Shown piece after piece: positions 7,964-14,645 of a stretch of 27,858 bases of DNA. Position 1 is the first letter of the stretch; every line of letters starts with the position of its first letter. The translations under genes and the position numbers were made by a program. Origin of the DNA: Candidatus Latescibacterota bacterium (GTDB lineage: Bacteria > JAAXHH01 > JACQVL01); the NCBI GenBank assembly GCA_016209865.1, contig JACQVL010000227.1:1-27858 (forward strand), read 5' to 3'. The notes below the pieces were generated by a model. That model made no database searches, was not told the DNA's origin, and saw only the letters and a program-made list of their open reading frames with translations.

Positions 7964-8530
7964 TTACAGCTTTACCGGAGCGCCGGGTTTCAGTTGAAGC
8001 GGCAGCCCGGCGACCAACACATACACTCGGTCTGCAGCCTGTGCGAATCGCTGATTCATCCTTCCAAGCACATCTCGAAACGCACGTCCCACCGACGTTT
8101 CAGGTACCAACCCCAGCCCAACTTCGTTCGAGACACAGATGATGAATTGTCTCTGCGTCCCAGAAATCGCGAGGAAATCTTCTACGATCCGCGTCACTTC
8201 TTGTTCACACGCGCTCTCATGTTCAGTGGCCAACAGCCAGTTCGAAGCGAAGAGAGTCAAGCACTCGACGATCACAACATCGGCGTCACGAGCTTGGCTG
8301 AGCGCTCGATCCAGGTGCTTCGGCTCTTCAATCGTCTGCCAATGCGATGGTCGTTCGGCGCGGTGGGAGACGATGCGGGCATGCATCTCGTCATCCAACG
8401 CCTCAGCCGTGGCAATGAAGCAGACACGCCCTGACGTGGAAGTCGCACGCTCCCTGGCTAGGCGCAAGGCAAACGTACTCTTGCCGGCACGCGCACCGCC
8501 TAAAATGAGGATCAACTCTCCCTCGTTCAT
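7964..8530 (-). CDS. cobU: Adenosylcobinamide kinase / adenosylcobinamide-phosphate guanylyltransferase
   Basis: A 188-residue bifunctional enzyme (CobU/CobP) that phosphorylates adenosylcobinamide and transfers GMP to it. The P-loop GGARAGKS lies at residues 10-17. Further family marks are the SHRAERPSHWQTIEEP stretch (~54-69), VIVECLTLFASNWL, and the C-terminal VSNEVGLGLVPE followed by FRDVLGRMNQ. Size is normal. It begins 48 bp after the btuB stop and has only a weak ribosome site (GTCAGG), so it may depend on readthrough from btuB. The gene order cobU-cobT-cobS-cobC follows the order expected for nucleotide-loop assembly. Confidence 0.93.
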   Translation of the reverse strand: MNEGELILILGGARAGKSTFALRLARERATSTSGRVCFIATAEALDDEMHARIVSHRAERPSHWQTIEEPKHLDRALSQARDADVVIVECLTLFASNWLLATEHESACEQEVTRIVEDFLAISGTQRQFIICVSNEVGLGLVPETSVGRAFRDVLGRMNQRFAQAADRVYVLVAGLPLQLKPGAPVKL

Positions 8531-8578
8531 CCTGACCCTGACCTCAATCGTGCCCGACCCATCGATGTGCTTTCACCC

Positions 8579-10459
8579 TCAGAAGTTCACCCGCCCGCCG
8601 ACCAGGACCGTCACGGCCGGGGCGGGGTATCCGGCGACTTCCTCATACTGCCGGTTCAGGGCATTCTCCGCCCGCCACGTCAACTCGACGTGCCGGGTCA
8701 CCGCCCATGACAGGGCGATGTCGAGCTTCGAGTACCCATCATAGTACCGACGGCGGATGGGGACGGGGAGGGAGAAATCGTAACTGTCATCGAACCGTTT
8801 GCCGACGAGGGAAAGCCGAGCATGCAGGCGCACGGAGTTGGTCGGATGGCCATCCACATTCAGGCCGACGCGATGCTTCGGCCGGCGGAGCAACGGCTCC
8901 CTGGTTGATTCATCCTCGGCTTTCAAATAGGTGTACTGGCCGGCTAGCGTCAACCGGTCCACGACGCGCACCGCCCCGGTCGTTTCAACTCCTTTGGTGC
9001 TCGCCCGGTTAATATTACTCTGCACAAAATTCGCGTCGAACCCGATTAAATCGTGGAACTGCATCTGAAAATAGGTCACGCCGATTTCAACACGGCGGCC
9101 AGCCAATCGCCGTTCGATGCCCATATCAAAACTCCGGCTGGTCTCCGGCTTCAGGTTTGGGTTCCCAAAACCAGGAAAGAAGAGCTCATTCATGCTGGGG
9201 GCGCGGAACCCGGTCCCCCAACTCCCTTTCAGTCGTGTGTCGGTGACCGGGTCATACCCGGCGGTCAACCGGAGACTCGTGTGCGTCCCGAACGTGTTGT
9301 GGTGATCGACGCGAAGGCCGGCGGTCACCTGGATCCGGTCCAGGATGTCGAGGTGGTCCTGCGCGTAGAAAGCCTGCCGGGTGATGGGTCGGTCGATCTT
9401 CGTGTCGCCAAACGGACTCGTGCTGGTGATCGTTCCGGCGAGACGCTGCCACTCGTACCCAACCGTGAGGCGGGTGAACGGCGCGAGGGTCAGGTCGTGC
9501 TGCCAATCGATGGCGTGGACCGCCGTCTTCGTCCTCGAGGCGTACGTGTACACCGGAGCGTCATACGCGATGCGCTGAGCGGTCCTCGAGATGCGGAGTC
9601 GGTGTTCCCAGAGCGGGTTCACGCGGTGGTGCAGTTGATAGGCGAGGAGTAAGTCACGATCCGCCAAGCGCGCGGTGGAGTCGTAGCTGATGGATCGCTG
9701 GCCCGGAACTCCCAGCTCGTCGCGCAGGCCGCGGACCATCAGGCTCGTCAGGAGGCCGGTCGCGAGCTCGACGGTGAGTCGGCCGGACAGGGTGGTGTTA
9801 GTGTAATCGTCGTTCGCGAACTGACCGTCGGTATCCGTCCGGGATGCGGCGAACGAATAGCCGAGTCGGCGATGTCCTCCGGTGAGCGTGCTGGATCCGC
9901 GCATCGTCCCGTACCGACCCCCTTCCGCATGCAGACTGAACCGGGGACGACCGGCCCCGACCCGAGTGATGATGTGGATGACGCCGGCGATGGCGTCTGA
10001 CCCATACAACGCACTCTGCGGTCCGCGAACGATTTCGATCCGCTCGACGTTGTCAGTGGTCAAGCCTCCAAAGTTATACGCGCCATCCGTCGGGCTGTTG
10101 ACCTCCACCCCGTCGATGAGGACAAGGGTGTGGCTGCTGCCGCCACCCCGGAGAAAGGCTGATGTGGCCTTGCCTGAGGAGCCGGACTGGACGATGTCCA
10201 GGCCGGGCACCGTCCGCAACGCGTCCAGCACCGTCCGGAGTTGGCGGTGCTCAAGCTCGGTCCGCGTAATGACGGTGACGGAGCTGGCGACATGATCGAG
10301 CAACTCCTCCGACCGTGTGGCGGTGACGATGGTGAGGGGGAGGTCGTACTGGGTAGTGTCCGAGGAAACGTTGGAACGTTCTTGGGCTACAGCCAGGGCA
10401 GACAAGCAAAGACTGGTGAGCAAGGTGGTGAGGGTGGTGCGTACACTGTGTCGTCTCAT
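8579..10459 (-). CDS. btuB: BtuB-type TonB-dependent cobalamin receptor
   Basis: A 626-residue outer-membrane receptor. A signal peptide (MRRHSVRTT..., cleavage near ALAVAQE) is followed by a TonB-box-like LPLTIVTATR segment (~40-49). Then comes the plug domain with VLDALRTVPGLDI, FLRGGGSSHTLVLIDGVEVN and VRGPQSALYGSDAIAGVIHIIT. The C-terminal 22-strand barrel ends in an aromatic residue (VGGRVNF), as outer-membrane proteins do. An AAGGAG lies 7 nt before the ATG. The sequence alone could be another TonB receptor. The B12 assignment follows from its place between btuFCD and cobUTSC and downstream of a cobalamin riboswitch. It needs a TonB-ExbBD system not present here. Confidence 0.9.
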   Translation of the reverse strand: MRRHSVRTTLTTLLTSLCLSALAVAQERSNVSSDTTQYDLPLTIVTATRSEELLDHVASSVTVITRTELEHRQLRTVLDALRTVPGLDIVQSGSSGKATSAFLRGGGSSHTLVLIDGVEVNSPTDGAYNFGGLTTDNVERIEIVRGPQSALYGSDAIAGVIHIITRVGAGRPRFSLHAEGGRYGTMRGSSTLTGGHRRLGYSFAASRTDTDGQFANDDYTNTTLSGRLTVELATGLLTSLMVRGLRDELGVPGQRSISYDSTARLADRDLLLAYQLHHRVNPLWEHRLRISRTAQRIAYDAPVYTYASRTKTAVHAIDWQHDLTLAPFTRLTVGYEWQRLAGTITSTSPFGDTKIDRPITRQAFYAQDHLDILDRIQVTAGLRVDHHNTFGTHTSLRLTAGYDPVTDTRLKGSWGTGFRAPSMNELFFPGFGNPNLKPETSRSFDMGIERRLAGRRVEIGVTYFQMQFHDLIGFDANFVQSNINRASTKGVETTGAVRVVDRLTLAGQYTYLKAEDESTREPLLRRPKHRVGLNVDGHPTNSVRLHARLSLVGKRFDDSYDFSLPVPIRRRYYDGYSKLDIALSWAVTRHVELTWRAENALNRQYEEVAGYPAPAVTVLVGGRVNF

Positions 10460-10481
10460 CGTACGGCTCCTTGTGAAAGTC

Positions 10482-10563
10482 GGGAATTGGGAATTGGGAG
10501 ATAGAAATTGGGAATTGGAAGCGCGATCTGTTTCTATTTTCCAGTTCCCATTTTCTATTTCCC
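10482..10563. repeat. Inverted pair of 7-bp tandem arrays between btuC and btuB
   Basis: From 10482 the plus strand reads GGGAATT, GGGAATT, GGGAGAT, AGAAATT, GGGAATT in strict 7-bp register. From 10563 the minus strand reads GGGAAAT, AGAAAAT, GGGAACT, GGAAAAT, AGAAACA, also in 7-bp register. The two arrays face each other and can fold into a long imperfect hairpin in the transcript. This is almost all of the 108-bp btuC-btuB gap, so it could act as an mRNA processing or attenuation site. The same heptads recur at 27751-27787. Confidence 0.7.
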
Positions 10564-10567
10564 GTGA

Positions 10568-11599
10568 TCAGAACAACCGGTTCCGCTGACGATGTAGGAG
10601 ATAGAGAAAGAATGGTCCGCCCAAGAACGTCGTGATGATGCCGATGGGCATCTCGGCCGGGGCGACAACCGTCCGGGCGAGGGTGTCCGAGAGGACGAGC
10701 AGCAGGCCGCCCGCGATGGCCGCCGTCGGGGTCAGCGTCCGGTAATCCGGCCCGACCGCCAGGCGGACGAGATGGGGGACGATCAGGCCGACGAACCCGA
10801 TGATCCCGCTGACCGCCACGGCCGCCGCCGCCAGGCACGCCGCGGCGACCAACAGGATGACCTTCACGCGTTCGACGTTGATGCCTAAGTGAGCCGCCTG
10901 TTCATCACCGAGCAGCAGGACGTTCAGGTCGCGGGCAAAGACGATGACGACGGCAAGCCCGACGGTCACGTACGGCAGGAGCATCCGGAGATGGTCCCAT
11001 CGGCGGGCGGACAGGCTTCCCATCAGCCAGAAGAGCACCGTCCGCTGGTCTTCTCCGGCGATCACCATCAAGAAAGAGGTCATCGACGTGGCTAACGAAC
11101 CGACCGCGATCCCGGTCAGCAGCAGCGTCCCGGATGAGACCCGTCCACCGCGCCGGGAGAGGAAGTAGACGAGGAAGGTGACCACTAACGCGCTGGCGAA
11201 CGCGATGATCGGGACGGCGTTCAGCCCGAACAGCCAGAACTCGACCTTGAACGCGATGGCGACGGTCGCGCCCAATGCCGCGCCCGCTGAGATGCCGATG
11301 ATGTACGGGTCGGCCATCGGGTTCTGGAAGAACCCCTGCATGACCCCGCCCGACGTGGCCAGGGCGGCGCCGACGAGGACGGCCAGGAGGGTACGGGGCA
11401 GCCGGATGTCCCACACGATCGTGGCCACCGACGGGTCGATCCCGGCCAGGCTCACCCAGTCACGGATGACCGGGAGATGGCCGAGGATCGTCCGGGCGAC
11501 CCATCCGGCGGGGATGGGCACCGCGCCGACGCCCATCGACACGACCGACGCGCCGAGCAGGATGAGCAGGGAGAGGAGGAAGGTGAGAGGGCGTTTCAC
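10568..11599 (-). CDS. btuC: Vitamin B12 ABC transporter permease (FecCD family)
   Basis: A 343-residue polytopic inner-membrane permease of the FecCD/BtuC family with about ten hydrophobic spans. Typical segments are WDIRLPRTLLAVLVGAALATSGGVMQGFFQNPMADPYIIGISAGAALGA and, near the C-terminus, GIIGFVGLIVPHLVRLAVG, the loop that contacts the ATPase. The start is a GTG at 11597-11599, forming a GTGA overlap with the btuF stop. The open frame extends to 11860 but the extra part overlaps btuF and is not FecCD-like. It is translationally coupled to btuF. Confidence 0.92.
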   Translation of the reverse strand: MKRPLTFLLSLLILLGASVVSMGVGAVPIPAGWVARTILGHLPVIRDWVSLAGIDPSVATIVWDIRLPRTLLAVLVGAALATSGGVMQGFFQNPMADPYIIGISAGAALGATVAIAFKVEFWLFGLNAVPIIAFASALVVTFLVYFLSRRGGRVSSGTLLLTGIAVGSLATSMTSFLMVIAGEDQRTVLFWLMGSLSARRWDHLRMLLPYVTVGLAVVIVFARDLNVLLLGDEQAAHLGINVERVKVILLVAAACLAAAAVAVSGIIGFVGLIVPHLVRLAVGPDYRTLTPTAAIAGGLLLVLSDTLARTVVAPAEMPIGIITTFLGGPFFLYLLHRQRNRLF

Positions 11600-12582
11600 T
11601 GAAACATCTCCGGGTGCAGACACCGCGCCATTTCCTCCAGAGCATCGACCAGTCGCGGGCCGGGCCGGAAGATCGCGTCCGCAAACAGGTAGCAGATGCG
11701 CCCCTGACGGACCGCGGGCATCGTCCGCCAGCCGTCCATCTCCTTCAGCGTCTTCTGGGCGTCTACGGCGCGCACGCGCGGGTCTTCCCCGGTTACGTAC
11801 GTCGTCATCACGACGTCCGGGGCCTTCGCCACGAGCGTCTCCAGGCCGTACTGCACCCACGTCTGTTTCGGGGCGTCGGCGGCGACGTTCCGCCCGCCGG
11901 CCAGGTCGATCAGGTCGTTGACGACCGTGCCCGGGCCGGGAGTGAAGAAGGGGGGTTGCCAGCCGCCGACGAACAGCACCCGCGGCCGCTGGCTCGCCGG
12001 GAGACGCCGGGTCCGGTCCGAGACTGCGGCGATCCGCGCGTTGATCGAAACGATGAGAGCGGCGGCTTCGCCATCCCGTCCGGTCAGCGCCCCGATCATC
12101 CGGATGTTGCGCAGCGCGTCGTTCAACGTCTTAGGGTTGACGGAAAAGACGGGGATGCGCAGCTTCTCCAGTTCTGCGACCAGCTCGATCGGGTTCCCGT
12201 GCGCGGCGAGGACGAGGTCGGGTTTCAACGAGACGATCTTCTCAAGACTGGGGTCGTTGTACGTCCCGATGAGCGTCTTCTGCCTGGCCTCCGGGGGATA
12301 GTCGCAGTACGAGGTGACGCCCACGATGCGCTTTTCGAGGCCGAGCGCGAACAGGACCTCCGTGTTACTGGGCGCGAGGGAGACGATCCGCGCCGGATAC
12401 GCGGGGAGCCTCACCTCATGTCCCAGATCGTCCTTGAGGGGAGCTGGTTTCGAGGACGTCTGCGCGGCCGCAGGTTGAAGGCTCGCCACGCAGAGCACCA
12501 GGGCAAGGCCGAGGAGAAAGAATGGATTCCCGCTTGCGCGGGAATGACACCGAAGGGAGGGGGTCGAACACGAGTTGTTCAT
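11596..12582 (-). CDS. btuF: Periplasmic cobalamin-binding protein with REP-derived N-terminus
   Basis: A 328-residue class III (helical-backbone) substrate-binding protein. After a hydrophobic signal core (about 21-40, ending AAAQ) it shows RIVSLAPSNTEVLFALGLEKRIVGVTSYCDYPP, then SLEKIVSLKPDLVLA and TYVTGEDP, all BtuF-like. It delivers corrinoids from BtuB to BtuCD. The ATG at 12580-12582 overlaps the btuD stop. An AAGGAG lies 11 nt upstream, rather far. Residues 12-20 (CHSRASGNP) are encoded by a REP-like palindrome, so the n-region of the signal peptide is unusual. Another ATG 7 nt upstream is in a different frame. Confidence 0.9.
   Translation of the reverse strand: MNNSCSTPSLRCHSRASGNPFFLLGLALVLCVASLQPAAAQTSSKPAPLKDDLGHEVRLPAYPARIVSLAPSNTEVLFALGLEKRIVGVTSYCDYPPEARQKTLIGTYNDPSLEKIVSLKPDLVLAAHGNPIELVAELEKLRIPVFSVNPKTLNDALRNIRMIGALTGRDGEAAALIVSINARIAAVSDRTRRLPASQRPRVLFVGGWQPPFFTPGPGTVVNDLIDLAGGRNVAADAPKQTWVQYGLETLVAKAPDVVMTTYVTGEDPRVRAVDAQKTLKEMDGWRTMPAVRQGRICYLFADAIFRPGPRLVDALEEMARCLHPEMFQ
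12524..12548. repeat. REP-like palindrome inside btuF
   Basis: GGATTCCCGCTTGCGCGGGAATGAC: arms ATTCCCGC and GCGGGAAT-like, matching the widespread GTCATTCCCGCG...CGGGAATCC bacterial intergenic repeat. It is translated in frame as the basic n-region of the BtuF signal peptide. Confidence 0.75.
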
Positions 12583-13391
12583 CGTTCATGAGTCTCCTTT
12601 CTGAAGTTCTTCCGTGGCATGATCAGCACCTGGGGAGCGCCGGTGTACGGACTCTCCGTCACGGCGACGGTCGCCCCGTACACGTCTTTGATATGCTCGG
12701 CGGTCAGGATGTCCGATGGGGAACCGGTGGCGAACACTCGTCCCTGGTGAATGATCATCAGACGGGAACAGTATTCCGCGGCCAGGTTGAGGTCGTGCAG
12801 GACGCACAACACCGCGAGATGATCCGCTTTGCACAGATGATCGAGCAGGTCGAACGCCTCGATCTGATGACTGAGGTCGAGATGGGAGGTCGGTTCATCC
12901 AGCAGCAGCACGGTCGGCTCCTGGGCCAGGGCCCGGGCGATGATGACGCGCTGCCGCTCTCCCCCTGACAGTTCGTGGATGACGCGGTCCTTGAACTGGA
13001 TGGCGTCCGCGCGTCGCATCGCCTCCAGGGCGATATCGAGGTCCCGCCGCGTTTCCCGCTGGAACCGTCCGAGGTGGGGAGTCCGCCCCATGAGGACGAC
13101 GTCCAGGGCCGTAAAGGCGAACGGAATCTCCCCGTTCTGCGAAATCACCGCGACCGTCCGGGCCATCTTCTTTAACGAGAGGGTCGTGACCTCCTGCCCG
13201 TACAACAACACGCGCCCGGACTCCAGGGGAAGGGTTTTGGTGAGCGCCCGGATGAGCGTGCTCTTGCCAGAGCCATTCGGGCCGAGCACCCCTAACATCT
13301 CCCCACGGTGCAGGTCGAACGTCACCTCATGCAGGACCGGGCGTGTCCCGTATCCGCAGGAAATGCTGTCAGCGCGGAGTGCGATGTCCAT
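12579..13391 (-). CDS. btuD: Vitamin B12 ABC transporter ATPase
   Basis: A 270-residue ABC ATPase of the FecE/BtuD type. Visible motifs are Walker A GPNGSGKST, the Q-loop region VISQNGEIPFAF, the signature LSGGERQRV, Walker B VLLLDEPTSHLD, and the switch histidine in VLHDLNLAAEY. It energises BtuC. The start at 13389-13391 (MDIALRADSISCGYG) is chosen because it follows a GAGGGT ribosome site. Upstream in-frame residues up to 13502 would be translated from the riboswitch terminator region and are not ABC-like. It is the first gene behind the cobalamin riboswitch. Confidence 0.93.
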   Translation of the reverse strand: MDIALRADSISCGYGTRPVLHEVTFDLHRGEMLGVLGPNGSGKSTLIRALTKTLPLESGRVLLYGQEVTTLSLKKMARTVAVISQNGEIPFAFTALDVVLMGRTPHLGRFQRETRRDLDIALEAMRRADAIQFKDRVIHELSGGERQRVIIARALAQEPTVLLLDEPTSHLDLSHQIEAFDLLDHLCKADHLAVLCVLHDLNLAAEYCSRLMIIHQGRVFATGSPSDILTAEHIKDVYGATVAVTESPYTGAPQVLIMPRKNFRKETHER

Positions 13392-13407
13392 TCGTACACC
13401 CTCTAAC

Positions 13408-13443
13408 AAAAAACCCCAGCCTCCTCGGTACCGAAGGCTGGGG
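13408..13443 (-). terminator. Rho-independent terminator of the cobalamin riboswitch
   Basis: On the minus strand CCCCAGCC (13436-13443) pairs with GGCTGGGG (13414-13421) across a 14-nt loop, followed by six U (13408-13413). It ends 17 bp before the btuD ATG and about 65 nt after the aptamer, the arrangement of a transcription-attenuating riboswitch. Between the two, a GCTTCT/AGAAGC hairpin near 13475-13500 could take part in switching. Confidence 0.88.
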
Positions 13444-13507
13444 TCTCTCACCCTGCACTCAATCATCTCGCTTCGGCTTCTCAACTCGCGAAGAAGCACC
13501 ATAAGCC

Positions 13508-13720
13508 ATCCACAGGCAGGTCTCCTGACTGACGGATCATCCTACTCCCCGTGTCTTCCCGCTCTTCGATGCGGAGCAGTGACGTTTACGGGTTTCGTCC
13601 CCGAACACAGTGGCGGGACCATGATGGACTCGCACCATCTTCCCTTTTCAGCTTCGACAGCCGTCGGACTGGCAGGACAAGCTCCTACGAGCCGGTCGAC
13701 TCTCGCCGCCACCTGTGGAT
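13508..13720 (-). promoter_or_regulatory. Cobalamin riboswitch aptamer
   Basis: The B12 box AGTCAGGAGACCTGCC is present on the minus strand (13515-13530). Upstream in the RNA are the other conserved pieces: GGGAAGATGGTGCGAGTCC, CCGCCACTGTG and the GGAAGACA-like loop. The closing P1 stem is visible as a 9-bp match between 13712-13720 and 13508-13516. Adenosylcobalamin binding should favour the downstream terminator and shut off btuDFC-btuB-cobUTSC. The long distance from the aptamer to the last gene means internal promoters cannot be excluded. Confidence 0.95.
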
Positions 13721-13760
13721 CTCATGATTCAGTTGTCAAATAGTGTGACAGATAGTTATC

Positions 13761-13789
13761 AAAATACGTTGGACATCTGCCCCTGTCAA
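13761..13789 (-). promoter_or_regulatory. Promoter of the cobalamin regulon
   Basis: TTGACA (13784-13789), a 17-bp spacer and TATTTT (13761-13766) on the minus strand. Predicted start near 13754, about 35 nt before the riboswitch P1 stem. The -35 lies only 25 bp beyond the kptA stop, with no obvious terminator between. Confidence 0.6.
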
Positions 13790-13813
13790 GCCTATTCTTC
13801 ATGGCCGGCTTTC

Positions 13814-14428
13814 TTAGCTGAGTTTGGGGCGCGGCGTTTTCAGCCGTCTACGCCGTCCGTAGAACGCGTTGACGGCCTGCTTTGAGGCCTCGACGACCTC
13901 CAGAAATTCCGGAGGGACGAGGGTCGTCAGGATGACCGGGGTCCGGTCGAAGAATTGAACACCCGCCGCGGCGGCTTTCCGCGCCAGGACCCTGAACACC
14001 ACCGGCGTCTCGGTCCGGTTCTTCGCCACCTCGGCCGCGATGTCCGGGGTCAGGGACAGGTGCACGTACTGGCGATCCAGGGGTCTCAAGCCGTCGGCGG
14101 TGATGTGGGGAGCTTGAGTGGGCGTCGTGGCGTAGTACAGGAATTCGGGCGGGTCGATCGGCGCAAGGCCGAGGTCGATCGGGAAGCTGTGCCCGTAGCG
14201 GGCGCGAATTCGGTCGCCGGTGATCTCGAATCGTTTCTTCTCCGCGTCCTCCACGATGTCCCGGACCTGATCCTCGGTGACGTCCGGCAACTTCTGCCGT
14301 GCGGCGGCGACGACGTCGGTGAGCGATGCGAACCCCTGCGGATCGAGTCGCAATCCGAACATCTCAGGTTTATGCCGGAGCATCAAAGACAGCAATTTCG
14401 ATAACGTCTGGCGTGTGTGCTCGTCCAT
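13814..14428 (-). CDS. kptA: RNA 2'-phosphotransferase (Tpt1/KptA)
   Basis: A 204-residue KptA/Tpt1 enzyme that removes an internal 2'-phosphate from RNA by NAD+-dependent transfer. Family marks are SKLLSLMLRHKPEMFGLRLDPQGFASL (~9-35), IRARYGHSFPID and LYYATTPTQAP, followed by QYVHLSLTPDIA. The start at 14426-14428 (MDEHTRQTL) is chosen because this is the family's N-terminus. Upstream in-frame codons run through the promoter. A perfect-consensus promoter precedes it. The substrate in bacteria is unclear, since they lack the tRNA-splicing ligase that leaves 2'-phosphates in fungi and plants. It could repair RNA ends or detoxify. Confidence 0.92.
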   Translation of the reverse strand: MDEHTRQTLSKLLSLMLRHKPEMFGLRLDPQGFASLTDVVAAARQKLPDVTEDQVRDIVEDAEKKRFEITGDRIRARYGHSFPIDLGLAPIDPPEFLYYATTPTQAPHITADGLRPLDRQYVHLSLTPDIAAEVAKNRTETPVVFRVLARKAAAAGVQFFDRTPVILTTLVPPEFLEVVEASKQAVNAFYGRRRRLKTPRPKLS

Positions 14429-14503
14429 TTCATCAATCCCTTGTCTCGTACAGTCCCTTGTGTCTGATGCTCTTGAAGACGCTTCTCGCTCGTTTTCTAC
14501 CTG

Positions 14504-14532
14504 ATTATAGTGGAGCGGCAGACGGTTGTCAA
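14504..14532 (-). promoter_or_regulatory. Perfect-consensus sigma70 promoter for kptA
   Basis: TTGACA (14527-14532), 17-bp spacer, TATAAT (14504-14509) on the minus strand: a full match to consensus at optimal spacing. Predicted start near 14497, giving a leader of about 70 nt. Such strength is unusual for a gene of this kind. Confidence 0.75.
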
Positions 14533-14565
14533 GACGAATCACGGAGGTCGGGAAGAGATTCTCCC

Positions 14566-14595
14566 TTGACAACCGATCACAGTGTGTAGTATGAA
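14566..14595 (+). promoter_or_regulatory. Promoter for the dialkylglycine decarboxylase-like gene
   Basis: TTGACA (14566-14571), 18-bp spacer, TATGAA (14590-14595). Both divergent promoters carry the same TTGACAACCG string at the -35, with the two -35 boxes 33 bp apart, so one regulator could bind both. Confidence 0.5.
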
Positions 14596-14645
14596 TATTA
14601 CTATACGGATTCCCAGACAGGTGCTCACCAGGAAGGAGGACAGAC

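Noticed and set aside
7081-8142. 353-residue plus-strand frame across cobT and cobU
   Set aside because: Antisense to two definite cob genes, with no family resemblance.
11600-11860. N-terminal extension of btuC
   Set aside because: These codons overlap btuF in another frame and are not FecCD-like; the GTG at 11599 gives the expected N-terminus and a GTGA overlap.
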